DNA from: Lentilactobacillus sp. Marseille-Q4993
Lineage (GTDB): Bacteria > Bacillota > Bacilli > Lactobacillales > Lactobacillaceae
Direction of reading: 5' to 3'
Assembly: GCF_951230165.1 (NCBI RefSeq)
Contig: NZ_CATNVB010000001.1
Location: forward strand, 1 to 64,000
DNA: 64,000 nt
A program made the translations under genes and the position numbers. This document shows positions 24,861 to 35,884 of this stretch, in pieces. Positions within the stretch are counted from its first letter, which is position 1, and each line of letters begins with the position of its first letter. The notes under the pieces were generated by a model. The model searched no databases, was not told where the DNA came from, and was given only the letters and a program-made list of their open reading frames with translations.

Positions 24861-26195
24861 TTATGCTAAGGCACCCATTGGATCCCATGGCTTAAGAACA
24901 GTTGGTTCTTGTGCTTGAGCCTTCAATTGTTCTTCTGAAAGGTATTTTTTGTTAATAACAAACTGGTAAACAAATTGATCTAACCATTCGTCACTCATTA
25001 CAAAGTAACCTTTAGTACCAACCTTTTCACCCCAGCTGTTTTCGACCTTCCACTTTGTTGGTTTGCCGTCCACTAGGTCAACCCCGGTGATAACCATCGC
25101 GTGGGTCATCAAACTCTCACCAAAATCGAGACGTTCTGCCTTTGAAAGTGAGAGATCAGTTCCAAACAATTCATCTGGAGCGTACAGGCCAGTATCCATG
25201 ATTCCCTTTTTAGAATCAGAGCTTTGGCCAACATCACTACCAAACCAAACAGTTTCACCGTTTTCAAGTTGCATAATGGCAAGTTTCTTGAGAGCATCCA
25301 TATCTAAGTTCAAATGCTTTACTTGCCGGCCATTAACAACGTTGCCTAGCATTTCAATTGTGTAGGTTTTGTTGAAAGGTTTGTCATCAGTAGGTGAGTT
25401 GATCAAAGATACGTAATCATCAAGGTTCAAATTAACGTACTTTTTGAAGAATTCTTGAGGAGTAATTCCCCGGTCAATGTGGTAATTGTTATCTTTATCT
25501 CTGAATTCAAAGTCGAACGCATCGACTGGGTTACCAAGTGTGTATACCAACATCCGGTAAATGTCATTAAGCATTTCTTCTTTAGTTGAGCTTATTTTTT
25601 CGGCTGATTCGTTGTTAGCAACGAGTTCACGAAGAATAACAGCATCGTGACGAAGTTTTAAGTTCAAGAACTTGTTGAGTTCGCGTGATTTTGAACTACT
25701 ATAAGTTTCTGGCATTGCTGACTTTGGCACGATTCCGTACTTTTCAATCAATGCGCAAAGCATATCCCATTGGCCACCGTCTTGTTGTGGAGTAGCCATC
25801 AACCAAGCAACCTTCCGAGAATCAAGGGGCTCGTTAGCTGTTTTTAATACGTTTTCTAAGAAGTAGTTTGATTTTTCAAACTTGTCCCAGAAGTTGGTGT
25901 AGTTTTGAGATAATTCAAAGTCATCACCAACTTTGAATGTGTTCATTAAACGAACTCGCATCGTATTTAGAGCAGCAAACATCCAGCACCGGCCACTTTG
26001 CTTTTGGTCTGCAACTTTTCCAGTCGATAAGTCGATTGAAAATACAGGTTGCATTGCACTATCTGACTTATAGTCAGAGCTAGTTGCTAAAATTCCTTGG
26101 TGGGAAACGGCTCTGGTAAGAACAGCTGCGTTCTTATCATCGTCTAAGTTCTTTTGGAACTTACTGAGTTGATCTAAATTAATTTCTGATGTCAA
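24861..26195 (-). CDS. pepC: Aminopeptidase C (bleomycin hydrolase family)
   Basis: A 444-residue cytoplasmic cysteine aminopeptidase of family C1B, which trims imported peptides. The catalytic triad is visible: Cys70 in QSGRCWMFAALN, His in LMTHAMVITG and Asn in KWKVENSWG. The final residues after the motif (ending DPMGALA) match the family's C-terminus that fills the active site. The length is as usual for PepC. It is monocistronic, with a GGAGAGTG ribosome site. It works downstream of peptide importers such as DtpT. Confidence 0.96.
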   Translation of the reverse strand: MTSEINLDQLSKFQKNLDDDKNAAVLTRAVSHQGILATSSDYKSDSAMQPVFSIDLSTGKVADQKQSGRCWMFAALNTMRVRLMNTFKVGDDFELSQNYTNFWDKFEKSNYFLENVLKTANEPLDSRKVAWLMATPQQDGGQWDMLCALIEKYGIVPKSAMPETYSSSKSRELNKFLNLKLRHDAVILRELVANNESAEKISSTKEEMLNDIYRMLVYTLGNPVDAFDFEFRDKDNNYHIDRGITPQEFFKKYVNLNLDDYVSLINSPTDDKPFNKTYTIEMLGNVVNGRQVKHLNLDMDALKKLAIMQLENGETVWFGSDVGQSSDSKKGIMDTGLYAPDELFGTDLSLSKAERLDFGESLMTHAMVITGVDLVDGKPTKWKVENSWGEKVGTKGYFVMSDEWLDQFVYQFVINKKYLSEEQLKAQAQEPTVLKPWDPMGALA

Positions 26196-26243
26196 AAATA
26201 ATCACTCTCCTTAATGATTATTTATTTTACTCTCATTTTGCCA

Positions 26244-26274
26244 TAAAAAAAACCGTTTCTCGAAAAACGGTTTT
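26244..26274 (-). terminator. Intrinsic terminator after rpiA (minus strand)
   Basis: An AAAACCGTTT stem with CTCG loop region and an A/T run; on the minus strand it gives a stem followed by eight T residues, ending rpiA before pepC. Confidence 0.88.
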
Positions 26275-26291
26275 GGTTCGGATGACACGAT

Positions 26292-26972
26292 TTATCTGGC
26301 ATTCAAAATCTCTGGTCCGTTTGGTCGACCTACAATGACAGTGTTAACCAAATCAAGGAATAATCCGTGTTCCACAATCCCAGTCATGGAATCAAGTTCT
26401 GCTGCTAAAGCAAATGGGTCATTGATTCGGTGCATGTGAAGGTCAATCACATAATTCTTAGAATCGGTAAGGACATGATGGCCATCTGCCATCCGGAACT
26501 CTGGATTGTAGTTTAGTTTTTGAAGTCGTTTGAATAATTGTTTACTACCGTACGGAGTTACCTCTAGTGGTAATGGAAAAGAACCGAGTTGCTGAGTCAT
26601 CTTGCTTTCATCAACGATCCACATATTCTTTTCAGAATTAATTGCTACGATTTTTTCCCAGAGGTGAGCGGCACCACCACCCTTAATTCCCTGAAAGTTT
26701 TCATCGATTTGATCAGCACCATCGATTGTTAGATCAATGTGGTCAACATCATCGACCCCCTTGGTGATAATGCCAAGACTATTAGCTTGTTTTTCCGTTC
26801 TTTCAGAAGTTGGGACCCCGATTATTTTAATACCCTCTTCCTGAACTTTTTTTCCAAGCGCATCGACCATGTATTTCACAGTTGAACCAGTGCCAAGACC
26901 AACGATCATTCCATCATGAATGTAGTCCACCGCAGCCTCACCGACTAGCTTTTTTAATTCATTTTGCTCCAT
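26292..26972 (-). CDS. rpiA: Ribose-5-phosphate isomerase A
   Basis: A 226-residue enzyme that interconverts ribose-5-phosphate and ribulose-5-phosphate in the pentose phosphate pathway. Typical motifs are [11 protein letters not shown] (about residue 25), TIDGADQID, and [15 protein letters not shown] with the catalytic region. The length fits RpiA. The ATG is preceded by GGGGAGA. It is divergent from dut with a gap of about 140 bases. Confidence 0.96.
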   Translation of the reverse strand: MEQNELKKLVGEAAVDYIHDGMIVGLGTGSTVKYMVDALGKKVQEEGIKIIGVPTSERTEKQANSLGIITKGVDDVDHIDLTIDGADQIDENFQGIKGGGAAHLWEKIVAINSEKNMWIVDESKMTQQLGSFPLPLEVTPYGSKQLFKRLQKLNYNPEFRMADGHHVLTDSKNYVIDLHMHRINDPFALAAELDSMTGIVEHGLFLDLVNTVIVGRPNGPEILNAR

Positions 26973-27111
26973 TATGATTCTCCCCTTAGTGGTTAAGTTA
27001 AATGTTTTACCTAACTAGTATTTTGCCTTGTTCAACCCTATTTGTCAATCTATTAAAAGTCTGGCTGATAGTTTATACTTAATCAGAATAAATTATGAAA
27101 GAGTGATTTTT

Positions 27112-27651
27112 GTGCATAGAGGATTTGAAGTAGTTTCAAAGTATGAGGGGAAGGGAATCCATCTTCCTTATCGGTCCACTGAAAATGCTGCTGGCTACGA
27201 TTTTGAAAGTTCCGTTGATATGGTGATTCCTTCAATTTGGAAACTTGGAGTCATGAATGCGTTCAAACGGCTCCACGACAAAAGTGAACTGACCACGGAC
27301 GAATTAAAGCAGGCTAACAGTGATTTAAAGCCATTCTTAGTTCCAACTGGAATTAAGTCATATATGGAACCAAATGAAGTTTTGATCATTGCCAACCGCT
27401 CAAGCAATCCTCTGAAAAGGGGATTGATTTTGCCAAACGGTATTGGTGTGATTGATGCGGATTATTATAATAACGATAGTAATGAGGGAGAGATTTTTGT
27501 CCAACTCTTTAATTACTCGATTACTGATTATCACGTTAAGAAAGGCGACCGGATTGCCCAAGGAATCTTTATGCCATTTCTATTGAGTGATCAAGATGAT
27601 GCCAATGCCAAACAAACCAGAACTGGTGGTTTTGGTTCTTCTGGAAATTAA
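27112..27651 (+). CDS. dut: Deoxyuridine triphosphatase (dUTPase)
   Basis: A 179-residue trimeric dUTPase that converts dUTP to dUMP and keeps uracil out of DNA. The motifs are ordered: AAGYDFES (motif 1), ANRSSNPLKRG (motif 2), a motif-3-like NGIGVIDADYYNN, and C-terminal RTGGFGSSG (motif 5). About 30 extra residues between motifs 1 and 2 are a common insertion in lactobacilli. The start is a GTG after GAAAGAGTGA; the 28 residues upstream in frame have no ribosome site. A terminator follows. Confidence 0.93.
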   Translation: MHRGFEVVSKYEGKGIHLPYRSTENAAGYDFESSVDMVIPSIWKLGVMNAFKRLHDKSELTTDELKQANSDLKPFLVPTGIKSYMEPNEVLIIANRSSNPLKRGLILPNGIGVIDADYYNNDSNEGEIFVQLFNYSITDYHVKKGDRIAQGIFMPFLLSDQDDANAKQTRTGGFGSSGN

Positions 27652-27669
27652 TCAAATGTAAAGATGTGT

Positions 27670-27706
27670 AAAAAAAGCCGATTGCCCCCTTAAAAAGGCT
27701 TTTTTT
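27670..27706 (+). terminator. Intrinsic terminator after dut
   Basis: Stem AAAAAAGCC/GGCTTTTTT with a run of T, 20 bases after the dut stop. Confidence 0.8.
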
Positions 27707-27765
27707 GCATGGTACAATTTAGATTGCTACGATAAGAGTAGAGTAAGGACGTTAGGAGAATTTAA

Positions 27766-29136
27766 TTGGCAAAGGTAAAAACACAATTTGTATGTCAAAA
27801 TTGCGGTTACATTTCACCTAGATACTTAGGTAGGTGTCCAAACTGTAATGAGTGGAATACACTGGTAGAAGAAACAGTACAAAAAGAATCCTCGACCTCA
27901 GTAAAAGCCGTAAGGAACACCAGAACCCATAACACTGAGCCGGAGCCAATCAATTCAGTTAAGTTTGAAGAAGAGGATCGGTTTAAAACTGGTAATGAAG
28001 AACTTAACCGCGTTCTTGGGGGTGGTGTCGTCCCTGGCTCACTCGTATTAATAGGTGGGGACCCAGGAATTGGAAAGTCAACCCTATTGTTACAAGTTTC
28101 CGGAGAATTGTGCAAGCGATTTAAGGTCCTCTATGTATCAGGTGAAGAGAGTGCTAGCCAAATCAAAATGAGAGCTGACAGACTTGATGTTAGTGGCTCG
28201 GACTTACTAGTTTTTCCTGAGACAGACATGAATGTAATTAAAAATACTATCAATGATGTTCAACCAGATGTAGTAATCATCGACTCGGTTCAGACAATGC
28301 AGATTCCAGAGTTACAGTCTGCCACTGGTTCGGTTGCACAAATTCGGGAAGTTACGGCCGATCTTATGAGTGTTGCAAAGGACCAGGGCATTACCGTGTT
28401 TGTTGTTGGCCACGTTACAAAGGGTGGAGCAATTGCGGGCCCCAAGATTCTTGAACACATGGTGGATACAGTGCTTTACTTTGAAGGTGATCTGCACCAT
28501 TCCTACCGGATTTTAAGAGCAGTAAAAAACCGGTTTGGGTCGACCAATGAACTTGGTGTCTTTGAAATGAGAGAAACCGGTCTGGTTGAGGTAAACAATC
28601 CATCAGAAATTTTTCTTGAAGAACGGTTGAAGGATGCTACCGGCTCTGCAATTGTTGTTTCAATGGAAGGAACCAGACCAATTTTGGTTGAAATTCAAGC
28701 ACTGATTACCGCGTCCGTCTTTGGAAATGCCCAGCGAACGGCCACTGGGGTCGATCGAAATAGGGTATCTCTAATCATGGCCGTTCTTGAGAAACGAGCG
28801 GGATTGCTACTTCAAAATCAGGATGCGTATCTTAAGGCTGCCGGTGGGGTTAAATTAAATGAACCCGCAATTGACTTGGCGATTGCTGTCAGTATCGCGT
28901 CTTCTTATAAGAACAAAGGGACGTTGCCAAACGATTGCTTTATTGGCGAACTCGGCCTGACTGGTGAAGTTAGACGGGTTACCAGAATTGAGCAGCGAGT
29001 TGCAGAGGCTCAAAAATTAGGATTTAAACGGGTAATTTTACCCGCTAACAATCTATCCGGTTGGACCGCACCTAGCGGAATTGAGGTGGTTGGGGTTAAA
29101 ACACTTGCCCAAGCACTAAAAGTAGCGTTAGATTAA
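27766..29136 (+). CDS. radA: DNA repair/recombination protein RadA
   Basis: A 456-residue RecA-related ATPase that helps process branched recombination intermediates. It has the N-terminal zinc finger (CQNCG and CPNCNEW), Walker [11 protein letters not shown] (about residue 98), the RadA-specific KNRFG motif ([10 protein letters not shown], about 256) and a C-terminal Lon-protease-like domain. The start is TTG after TAGGAGA, giving the standard [14 protein letters not shown] beginning. It forms a pair with yacL, as in other Firmicutes. Confidence 0.96.
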   Translation: MAKVKTQFVCQNCGYISPRYLGRCPNCNEWNTLVEETVQKESSTSVKAVRNTRTHNTEPEPINSVKFEEEDRFKTGNEELNRVLGGGVVPGSLVLIGGDPGIGKSTLLLQVSGELCKRFKVLYVSGEESASQIKMRADRLDVSGSDLLVFPETDMNVIKNTINDVQPDVVIIDSVQTMQIPELQSATGSVAQIREVTADLMSVAKDQGITVFVVGHVTKGGAIAGPKILEHMVDTVLYFEGDLHHSYRILRAVKNRFGSTNELGVFEMRETGLVEVNNPSEIFLEERLKDATGSAIVVSMEGTRPILVEIQALITASVFGNAQRTATGVDRNRVSLIMAVLEKRAGLLLQNQDAYLKAAGGVKLNEPAIDLAIAVSIASSYKNKGTLPNDCFIGELGLTGEVRRVTRIEQRVAEAQKLGFKRVILPANNLSGWTAPSGIEVVGVKTLAQALKVALD

Positions 29137-29153
29137 ACTATGAAGGAGGTGAA

Positions 29154-30308
29154 ATGATGAGAAAAAGAGTCGTACAAGGTATCTTTACCCTTGCTGGAGC
29201 TGCACTTGGAGCGAGCTATTTTCCACTTCTCTGGTTGTTGTTTCAAATAAGGTACGGAACCTTAATCAATAATTCAATCACCAACGCAATTTTGGGTGCA
29301 ATTATTTTCTATATTATTTCGTTACTAGTTGGTGGCTATGTATTAAAGATTATCGATCGAATTGAAAGTAATTTATCTAAACAGAGTCCTGTTTCATTGG
29401 TGTTTGGGACCCTTGGCCTGATAATTGGATTGGTGGTTGCAGCGCTGATATCAATAGTGTTCTTTAGAACCCATACCGTATTTCTTAATACCATGGTTCC
29501 AACACTGTTGATGATAATTCTTGGTTACTTTGGATTTAGAATTGGAACAACGCAGTCTGACCGGTACAAAAAAGGATTTTCACTTAGTCGTAAGTCTAAA
29601 GATAATAATAAAGCCGATAGCTCAATTATCGATAAGCCCTTAGATAAGAATTACCATCACTACAAAATTTTGGACACAAACATCTTAATTGATGGTCGAA
29701 TCTACGATGTTGTTAAGACTGGATTTATTGAGGGAACATTGTTAGTACCCAAGTTTGTTCTTTATGAGTTGCAATATATTGCGGATTCAGCAGACAGTGT
29801 TAAACGGGTTCGTGGTCGTCGCGGTTTGGATATCCTTAACAAGCTGCAAAATGAAGATTTGATTCCAATTGAGATTTCTGATCGAGACTATGAGGATATC
29901 GATGAGGTTGATACCAAATTGATTCAGCTGGCAAAGGATGTCAACGGGATCATAATCACCAACGATTACAACCTGAATAAAGTTATCCAGTTCCAAAACG
30001 TTGAGGTGTTTAATATTAACGCCTTAGCAAATTCATTACGGCAAAAGATTTTGCCTGGCCAAAAACTGAACGTAATGGTTGTGAAGAACGGAACTGAGCG
30101 TCAGCAAGGAGTTGCTTATTTAGACGATGGGACGATGGTGGTTGTTGAAGAAGGTAAGTTCTTCCTTAACGAACACATTGATGTTGTTGTAACAAGTGCA
30201 ATTCAAACTGATGCTGGGAAAATGATTTTTGCTCGTCCCGAGCATTCAACTAAGAATATTAATGAATCAAATGAGGAAGCTCATAAAAAGTCAAAAAACA
30301 AGAAGTAA
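29154..30308 (+). CDS. yacL: PIN/TRAM-domain membrane protein (YacL family)
   Basis: A 384-residue protein with four N-terminal membrane helices (about residues 5-130), then a PIN nuclease-like domain (ILDTNILIDGRIYDV with acidic residues; later IIITNDYNLN) and a C-terminal TRAM RNA-binding domain ending in a lysine-rich tail. The family is presumed to be a membrane-anchored RNase, not proven. GAAGGAGGTG precedes two adjacent ATGs (29154 and 29157). It sits between radA and gltX, the conserved Firmicutes order. Confidence 0.93.
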   Translation: MMRKRVVQGIFTLAGAALGASYFPLLWLLFQIRYGTLINNSITNAILGAIIFYIISLLVGGYVLKIIDRIESNLSKQSPVSLVFGTLGLIIGLVVAALISIVFFRTHTVFLNTMVPTLLMIILGYFGFRIGTTQSDRYKKGFSLSRKSKDNNKADSSIIDKPLDKNYHHYKILDTNILIDGRIYDVVKTGFIEGTLLVPKFVLYELQYIADSADSVKRVRGRRGLDILNKLQNEDLIPIEISDRDYEDIDEVDTKLIQLAKDVNGIIITNDYNLNKVIQFQNVEVFNINALANSLRQKILPGQKLNVMVVKNGTERQQGVAYLDDGTMVVVEEGKFFLNEHIDVVVTSAIQTDAGKMIFARPEHSTKNINESNEEAHKKSKNKK

Positions 30309-30319
30309 AAATGCCAGTG

Positions 30320-30348
30320 AATAAAGGGTAATCACCCTTTATTTTTTT
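30320..30348 (+). terminator. Intrinsic terminator after yacL
   Basis: A perfect 9-bp stem AATAAAGGG/CCCTTTATT with seven T residues. Confidence 0.88.
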
Positions 30349-30405
30349 AGGGCTTCATTGTACACTAAAAGCACTGACAAAAATTGAAATTGAGAAAGAG
30401 GCGTT

Positions 30406-31905
30406 ATGATTTTGGCAAACGACGCAATTCGAGTTCGTTATGCTCCAAGTCCTACTGGTCACTTACACATTGGTAATGCCAGAACAGCAATCTTCAACTA
30501 TCTTTTTGCCCGTCACAACAAGGGTAAATTTATCATTAGAATTGAAGATACAGATACAAAGAGAAACGTAGCTGACGGTGAAAAGAGTCAACTAGATAAC
30601 CTTAAGTGGTTAGGGTTGGATTGGGATGAAGGTCCTGATAAGCCTGGCGATGTAGGCCCATACCGTCAATCAGAAAGAAAAGAAATTTATACTCCACTTA
30701 TCCAACAATTGTTAGATGAAGGTAAGGCGTATGAATCATACCGAACTGAGGAACAACTTGAAGCAGACCGTGAGGCTCAAAAGGCTCGGGGGGAAATGCC
30801 TCATTATGAATACGAATATGCTGGTATGTCTGAGGAAGAAAAACAACAGGCTATCGATGATGCTAAGGCCCAAGGATTAAAACCAGTTATTCGTTTCAGA
30901 GTTCCAAAGGATAAAGATTATGCGTGGGACGACATGGTAAAGGGTAATGTTTCGTTTAACTCCGATACCATTGGTGGTGATTTCGTCATTGTTAAACGTG
31001 ACGGAATGCCTACTTATAACTTTGCGGTTGTTATCGATGATCATATGATGAAGATCAGCCACGTTTTCCGTGGTGATGATCACGTTGCTAATACACCAAA
31101 GCAATTAATGATTTACGAGGCATTTGGTTGGAACGCTCCTAAGTTTGGTCACATGAGCTTGATTATCAGTGCTGACACTGGTAAGAAATTAAGTAAGCGT
31201 GATGAAACAGTTCTCCAATTCATCGAACAGTATAAGAACCTAGGTTACCTACCTGAAGCAATGTTTAACTTTATTTTGCTTCTTGGTTGGTCACCAGTTG
31301 GTGAGGATGAAATCTTTAGCAAGAAAGAATTCATCAAGATGTACGATGAAAAACGCCTCAGTAAGTCCCCAGCCAAGTTTGATTCAAAGAAACTTGAGTG
31401 GATCAACAACCAGTACGTTAAATCTTCTGACGAAGATGTAGTGATGGATTTGGCCCTTAAGCAATTGATTCAGGCTGGCAACATTCCTGCCGATGCCGAT
31501 TCAAAGACGATTGAGTGGGCTCGTAAGCTTATCAATGTTTATAAGCAACAAATGAGCTACATGGCCCAAATTAACGAGATGGCGGATGTATTCTTCAACG
31601 AACCTGAAAAGGTCGATGGGGAAGCCCTTGATGAAATTTCCAATGAAGATGCTAAGACTGTTCTTCAAGCGTTTAGACAAAAAATTGATGATATGGAAAT
31701 TTTTGATAAGGTTCAAATTCTTCAATCAATTAAGTCAATTCAAAAAGAAACTGGAATTAAAGGACGTAAGTTGTGGATGCCAATTAGAATTGCGGTTACC
31801 CACGAAATGCACGGACCAGAATTACCAGAATCAATTGAATTGATTGGTCGCGAAAAAGCAAAGCAACACGTTGATGAAGTTTTATCACAAATTAATAACA
31901 TTTAA
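30406..31905 (+). CDS. gltX: Glutamyl-tRNA synthetase
   Basis: A 499-residue class I synthetase that charges tRNA-Glu (and, where Gln-tRNA is made by transamidation, tRNA-Gln). The HIGH-type motif reads HLHIGNART near residue 20, and the KMSKS-type motif reads KLSKRDE near residue 265. No T-box leader is visible in the 97-base gap after yacL, although a short leader follows the terminator. The start ATG at 30406 follows GAGGCG. A terminator separates it from cysS. Confidence 0.96.
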   Translation: MILANDAIRVRYAPSPTGHLHIGNARTAIFNYLFARHNKGKFIIRIEDTDTKRNVADGEKSQLDNLKWLGLDWDEGPDKPGDVGPYRQSERKEIYTPLIQQLLDEGKAYESYRTEEQLEADREAQKARGEMPHYEYEYAGMSEEEKQQAIDDAKAQGLKPVIRFRVPKDKDYAWDDMVKGNVSFNSDTIGGDFVIVKRDGMPTYNFAVVIDDHMMKISHVFRGDDHVANTPKQLMIYEAFGWNAPKFGHMSLIISADTGKKLSKRDETVLQFIEQYKNLGYLPEAMFNFILLLGWSPVGEDEIFSKKEFIKMYDEKRLSKSPAKFDSKKLEWINNQYVKSSDEDVVMDLALKQLIQAGNIPADADSKTIEWARKLINVYKQQMSYMAQINEMADVFFNEPEKVDGEALDEISNEDAKTVLQAFRQKIDDMEIFDKVQILQSIKSIQKETGIKGRKLWMPIRIAVTHEMHGPELPESIELIGREKAKQHVDEVLSQINNI

Positions 31906-31927
31906 TCTTTAAAAAATATTTTTATTT

Positions 31928-31959
31928 AAATTGGTCTTGTTTTGGCAAGGCCAATTTTA
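31928..31959 (+). terminator. Intrinsic terminator after gltX
   Basis: An 11-bp stem with one G-T pair (AAATTGGTCTT against AAGGCCAATTT) followed by T residues. Confidence 0.82.
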
Positions 31960-32039
31960 TTATTCTAGACGAATTGGTACTCGAGAGTAGCCAATCTATG
32001 CTATCATTCTTATTAGAAAAAACGAAAAGAGGAATTATT

Positions 32040-33449
32040 ATGCTGCAGATTTTTAATACACTGACACGCAATAAAGAAAAGTTCGAACCAATCAAACCGG
32101 GCGAAGTTAGTATGTATGTCTGTGGCCCCACCGTATATAACTACATTCATATTGGAAACGCTCGTAGTGCCATTGCTTTTGATACTATCCGGCGGTATTT
32201 GGAATATCGTGGTTATAAAGTTAACTATGTGTCAAACTTCACCGACGTGGACGACAAAATGATCAATGCCGCTCGTGAGAACAATACCACGGTTCAGGCA
32301 ATTGCTGATAAATATATTGATGCATTCATGGAAGATATGGATCAATTAAATATCTCAAAAGATATTTATCACCCACGAGCAACCGAAAATATTAAAGATA
32401 TTATCGAGTTTGTCGAGACATTGATTGATAAGGGATACGCCTACAACGTTGATGGTAATGTCTACTATCGAGCAAGAAAGTTTGAATCGTATGGTGAGTT
32501 GCCTCATATTAATGTTGATGACTTAGAGATTGGTGCCAGTCAACACGTTGAGGCTGGTGAGTTTGATCAGAAAGAAGATCCCGTTGATTTCGCGCTATGG
32601 AAAAAGTCTAAGGGTGACGAGATTTCTTGGGATTCTCCTTGGGGCAAGGGCCGGCCTGGGTGGCATATTGAATGCTCGGTTATGTCCACTAAGTATCTGG
32701 GTGATACTATTGATATTCACGGTGGCGGTGAGGATTTGATTTTTCCACATCACGAAAACGAACGCGCCCAAAGTGAAGCTGAAACGGGGCACCAGTTTGT
32801 AAAGTACTGGATGCATAACGGCTTCGTTACTATTGGTGAAGATAACGAAAAGATGAGTAAGTCATTGGGCAACTTTATCACCGTTCATGATTTATTGAAG
32901 CAAGCTGACGGCCAGTTGATTCGGTTCTTAATGTCAACCACCCATTATCGCCGGCCAATTCAATACAGTGATAGTAGCATTCAAGAAGCAGAAAGTAATT
33001 TGAAGAAGTTACAAGCAGCCTTTGATAATTTGACATACCGGTTGGACAGTTCTGAACCTGGTTCAGACGTTAAGGTTGATCAAGAAGTTCGAGAAATTGA
33101 AGCCGATTTTGTTTCTCAAATGGACGATGATTTTAATGTTCAAAACGGGATTGCTGCAGTTTACGAGCTGGCAAAATTTGCTAATACTTACGTTCAAAGA
33201 CCAATCGTTAATAAGGACTCAATTCAATTTATTATTGATACTTTCACAGCGATGACGGCAGTGTTTGGAATTACATTTACCAAGACAGAGCTTGATGATG
33301 AACAGATTGTGTCATTGATCAACGAGCGTGAAGAGGCTAGAAAAAACAAAGACTTCATTCGAAGCGATGAAATTCGTGAAGAACTGAAGGCACGCGGTGT
33401 GATTCTCGAGGATACCCCTCAAGGAACGCGGTACAGAAAGGAAAAGTAA
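32040..33449 (+). CDS. cysS: Cysteinyl-tRNA synthetase
   Basis: A 469-residue class I synthetase. Visible are [16 protein letters not shown] (HIGH region with a zinc-binding cysteine), [10 protein letters not shown] and HHENE zinc ligands, and the KMSKSLGN loop near residue 270. The start at 32040 follows AAGAGGAA; the upstream in-frame ATG at 31974 gives a non-conserved extension. It leads the cysS-mrnC-rlmB-rae1-sigH group found across Firmicutes. Confidence 0.96.
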   Translation: MLQIFNTLTRNKEKFEPIKPGEVSMYVCGPTVYNYIHIGNARSAIAFDTIRRYLEYRGYKVNYVSNFTDVDDKMINAARENNTTVQAIADKYIDAFMEDMDQLNISKDIYHPRATENIKDIIEFVETLIDKGYAYNVDGNVYYRARKFESYGELPHINVDDLEIGASQHVEAGEFDQKEDPVDFALWKKSKGDEISWDSPWGKGRPGWHIECSVMSTKYLGDTIDIHGGGEDLIFPHHENERAQSEAETGHQFVKYWMHNGFVTIGEDNEKMSKSLGNFITVHDLLKQADGQLIRFLMSTTHYRRPIQYSDSSIQEAESNLKKLQAAFDNLTYRLDSSEPGSDVKVDQEVREIEADFVSQMDDDFNVQNGIAAVYELAKFANTYVQRPIVNKDSIQFIIDTFTAMTAVFGITFTKTELDDEQIVSLINEREEARKNKDFIRSDEIREELKARGVILEDTPQGTRYRKEK

Positions 33450-33454
33450 TTTTA

Positions 33455-33868
33455 ATGAGTGAAGATTTTTCCCAGGTAAATGGGATTGCCTTAGCCTATA
33501 TGGGTGATGCGGCGTACGAAATATTTATCAGACGGCATTTGATTGAACAGGGACTAACAAAGCCAACTCGTCTTCATCACGTTGCCACCAATTATGTTTC
33601 AGCTAAGGCTCAGGCAGCGCTTATCAAATTGATGGAAGAACAGTCTGTATTAAGTGAGGAAGAGTGGGATTACTTCAAACGAGGTCGTAACCAAAAGAGT
33701 CACACGCACGCCAAGAATACAGATGTTGTCACATACCGAATCTCCACTGGGTTTGAAGCGGTGTTTGGTTTTCTGTTTTTAAGTAATAATTATGACCGGT
33801 TGAGTGAACTAGCCGGCTGGTGCATTGAGCAAGTTGAAAGTGGGAAGATAGTCCATGGAAAAAAGTAA
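33455..33868 (+). CDS. mrnC: Mini-ribonuclease III
   Basis: A 137-residue dimeric RNase III catalytic domain without a double-stranded RNA-binding domain. In Bacillus it trims the ends of the 23S rRNA precursor. The motifs [17 protein letters not shown] (with catalytic Asp) and the [10 protein letters not shown] segment match the family. It starts 5 bases after cysS and overlaps rlmB by 14 bases, so translation is coupled with the next rRNA-maturation gene. Confidence 0.94.
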   Translation: MSEDFSQVNGIALAYMGDAAYEIFIRRHLIEQGLTKPTRLHHVATNYVSAKAQAALIKLMEEQSVLSEEEWDYFKRGRNQKSHTHAKNTDVVTYRISTGFEAVFGFLFLSNNYDRLSELAGWCIEQVESGKIVHGKK

Positions 33869-34622
33869 TGAACCAGAAGAATTTGTAATCGGTCGTCATC
33901 CCGTTGAATCTGCCTTGAAAGCCGGTCAAGAGGTTAATAAGCTGTTTATTCAAGTTGGAATCAAGGAAGAGGATCCGACAGTTACGGAGATCATCAAGTT
34001 AGCTAAGAAACAAAAATTAGTTATCTCTAAGGTGCCCAAGCAAAAGTTGGATCAACTAGCCAACAACCAAAATCATCAAGGTGTTGTGTTAGGTGTAGCT
34101 GCCTTCAAATATGCCTCAATCGATGATTTGTTTGCTAATTCAGAGAAAATGGGGGTTGCCCCATTCTTTGCAATTCTTGATAACATTGAAGACCCACACA
34201 ACCTGGGCTCAATCATTAGAACTGCAGATGCAGCGGGTGTTACTGGTGTAATTATTCCAAAGCACCGGGCAGTTGGCTTGACCGCTACTGTCGCCAAAAC
34301 TTCTGCCGGAGCAATTGAACGGGTCCCAGTTGCTAGGGTGACTAATTTGGTTGCGACAATCAAAGAGTTGAAGAATCGTGGCGTTTGGATTTTTGGTACA
34401 GATATGAAGGGTACCGACTACCGACGCTGGGATGCTAACGGACCTGTGGCTGTTGTTATTGGTAATGAAGGGAAGGGTATCGCCCCCCTTGTTAAAAAAC
34501 ATGTGGATGAAATGCTGACGATTCCGATGGTTGGTGACATTCAAAGTTTGAACGCTAGTGTGGCTGCCAGTGTTTTAATTTATCAGGGTTATAACTCACG
34601 AAATCCACTTGCTGGAAAGTAG
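33855..34622 (+). CDS. rlmB: 23S rRNA (guanosine-2251-2'-O)-methyltransferase
   Basis: A 255-residue SPOUT-class methyltransferase. It has an N-terminal substrate-binding domain ([12 protein letters not shown]) and the SpoU knot motifs [29 protein letters not shown] and [19 protein letters not shown] near the C-terminus. The family methylates G2251 in the peptidyl-transferase region. The ATG lies inside the end of mrnC. An RNase-fold protein gene follows 9 bases later. Confidence 0.95.
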   Translation: MEKSNEPEEFVIGRHPVESALKAGQEVNKLFIQVGIKEEDPTVTEIIKLAKKQKLVISKVPKQKLDQLANNQNHQGVVLGVAAFKYASIDDLFANSEKMGVAPFFAILDNIEDPHNLGSIIRTADAAGVTGVIIPKHRAVGLTATVAKTSAGAIERVPVARVTNLVATIKELKNRGVWIFGTDMKGTDYRRWDANGPVAVVIGNEGKGIAPLVKKHVDEMLTIPMVGDIQSLNASVAASVLIYQGYNSRNPLAGK

Positions 34623-34630
34623 GTGGCATC

Positions 34631-35158
34631 GTGAAAGAAGAATTGTTGATTGTTGATGCTTACAATATGATTGGTAATTGGCCTCATTTGACTAAATTAA
34701 AACTAGCTGACCGGCTTGAGGACGCCAGGGATGAGCTCCTTGATGAATTGGCTGAGTATAAAAAGTATCGGGGCATCAATATGATTGTCGTGTTTGATGC
34801 AATGTACGTCCCTGGAAATTCGAAGAGTTATCAGAAATACGATATGGAAATCGTTTGGACAAGCAAAGACCAAACGGCTGATAGCTACATTGAGGCCTTA
34901 GCCAAACAAAAATCTGACCGATTTACGCAAGTTATCGTTGCGACTAGTGATCAAGCAGAGCAGTGGACGATATTTGCGTCTGGGGCATTAAGAATCCCCG
35001 CATTAGAGTTTTTAACTGATGTTAAGCGAACTAAAAAAGAGGTTGATAGTGAAGCCGAGCAGATGACTGCAGAGGGACAAGTGTTTGGCCGGAATGTTTT
35101 TACTGAAGATCAGCTTGAGAGACTTAAACGGTTACGTGACGATTTATCAAAAAAATAA
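34631..35158 (+). CDS. rae1: NYN-domain ribosome-dependent mRNase (YacP/Rae1)
   Basis: A 175-residue PIN/NYN-fold nuclease of the YacP family. In Bacillus, Rae1 enters the ribosomal A site and cuts certain mRNAs during translation. Acidic active-site residues are seen in LIVDAYNMIG and VVFDAMYV, and DQTADSYIE and VATSDQAEQW complete the fold. The start is a GTG after AGGTGG. The position between rlmB and sigH is conserved in Firmicutes and supports the assignment. Confidence 0.92.
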   Translation: MKEELLIVDAYNMIGNWPHLTKLKLADRLEDARDELLDELAEYKKYRGINMIVVFDAMYVPGNSKSYQKYDMEIVWTSKDQTADSYIEALAKQKSDRFTQVIVATSDQAEQWTIFASGALRIPALEFLTDVKRTKKEVDSEAEQMTAEGQVFGRNVFTEDQLERLKRLRDDLSKK

Positions 35159-35279
35159 ATATATTTATAAAATATAATTGGTCTACCTAGTTATATTTTG
35201 ATAAAACATTGGTTCGCTTGTTCGATATTTTGACCTTTTGTATTCTTGTATGCAAAATTACAAAAGGGAGATAAGTAAG

Positions 35280-35834
35280 ATGTTTGACAAGGATGAACTA
35301 GATTTGATTGAAAAGGTTACTCAAAAGGATGATGAGGCGTTTGCCCAACTATTTAAACAGTACTATCCAGTAGTTAATAAACTCAGAACGGAGTACTATG
35401 TAAATGGAATGGACAACGATGATTGGGATCAAGAGGCGAGAATTATTATGTATCGGGCTGCCAGAAAATTCGATCCCAATTACCGATCGAATTTCGGGTC
35501 GTTTTATTCAAGGTTATTGAAACATCGAATCTTTGATTTGATTAGGCGCCACAATGCCCAAAAACGACTTCCGGCTGAGCCATTAGTTTCAATTGATAGT
35601 GATGAGAGTTATTATGAAGCAACGGTAGAGGATCCGCGAGTAAACTGTCCAGAAGGGACAACTGTTATGAAAGATACCCTTGCCAATGTTCTTGACCAGT
35701 GTACCCCGCTTGAACGGGATGCCCTGCTAGAGATTATATCGCGTCCATCTGAAGCGTTTGACGAGAACGCACATCGGGTATTCTTAAATGCGTTTGACCG
35801 GGTAAAACGAAAGTATCTTAAAGAACGAAATTGA
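35280..35834 (+). CDS. sigH: Sigma-70-family sigma factor (SigH/ComX-like)
   Basis: A 184-residue sigma factor with region 2 (about residues 25-95, including DWDQEARIIMYRAARKFD and FGSFYSRLLKHRIFDLIR) and a weak region 4 at the C-terminus. In this chromosomal position Bacillus has sigH and lactobacilli have a SigH/ComX-like factor that can switch on late competence genes. Target genes cannot be seen in this window. The ATG at 35280 follows AAAAGGGAG; an upstream in-frame start at 35238 lacks a ribosome site. The rpmG promoter overlaps its stop. Confidence 0.87.
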   Translation: MFDKDELDLIEKVTQKDDEAFAQLFKQYYPVVNKLRTEYYVNGMDNDDWDQEARIIMYRAARKFDPNYRSNFGSFYSRLLKHRIFDLIRRHNAQKRLPAEPLVSIDSDESYYEATVEDPRVNCPEGTTVMKDTLANVLDQCTPLERDALLEIISRPSEAFDENAHRVFLNAFDRVKRKYLKERN

Positions 35835-35859
35835 CGTTGGCGGTAATGAATGCTAGAAT
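35831..35859 (+). promoter_or_regulatory. Promoter of rpmG-secE(-nusG)
   Basis: TTGACG and TAGAAT with an exact 17-base spacer and an extended TG before the -10. The -35 overlaps the sigH stop codon. Confidence 0.82.
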
Positions 35860-35884
35860 TATTTTGCTACGAGGAGGTGCCTAA

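Noticed and set aside
30309-30405. A T-box leader before gltX
   Set aside because: The gap is under 100 bases, has no T-box consensus (AGGGTGGNACCGCG-like) and begins with the yacL terminator.
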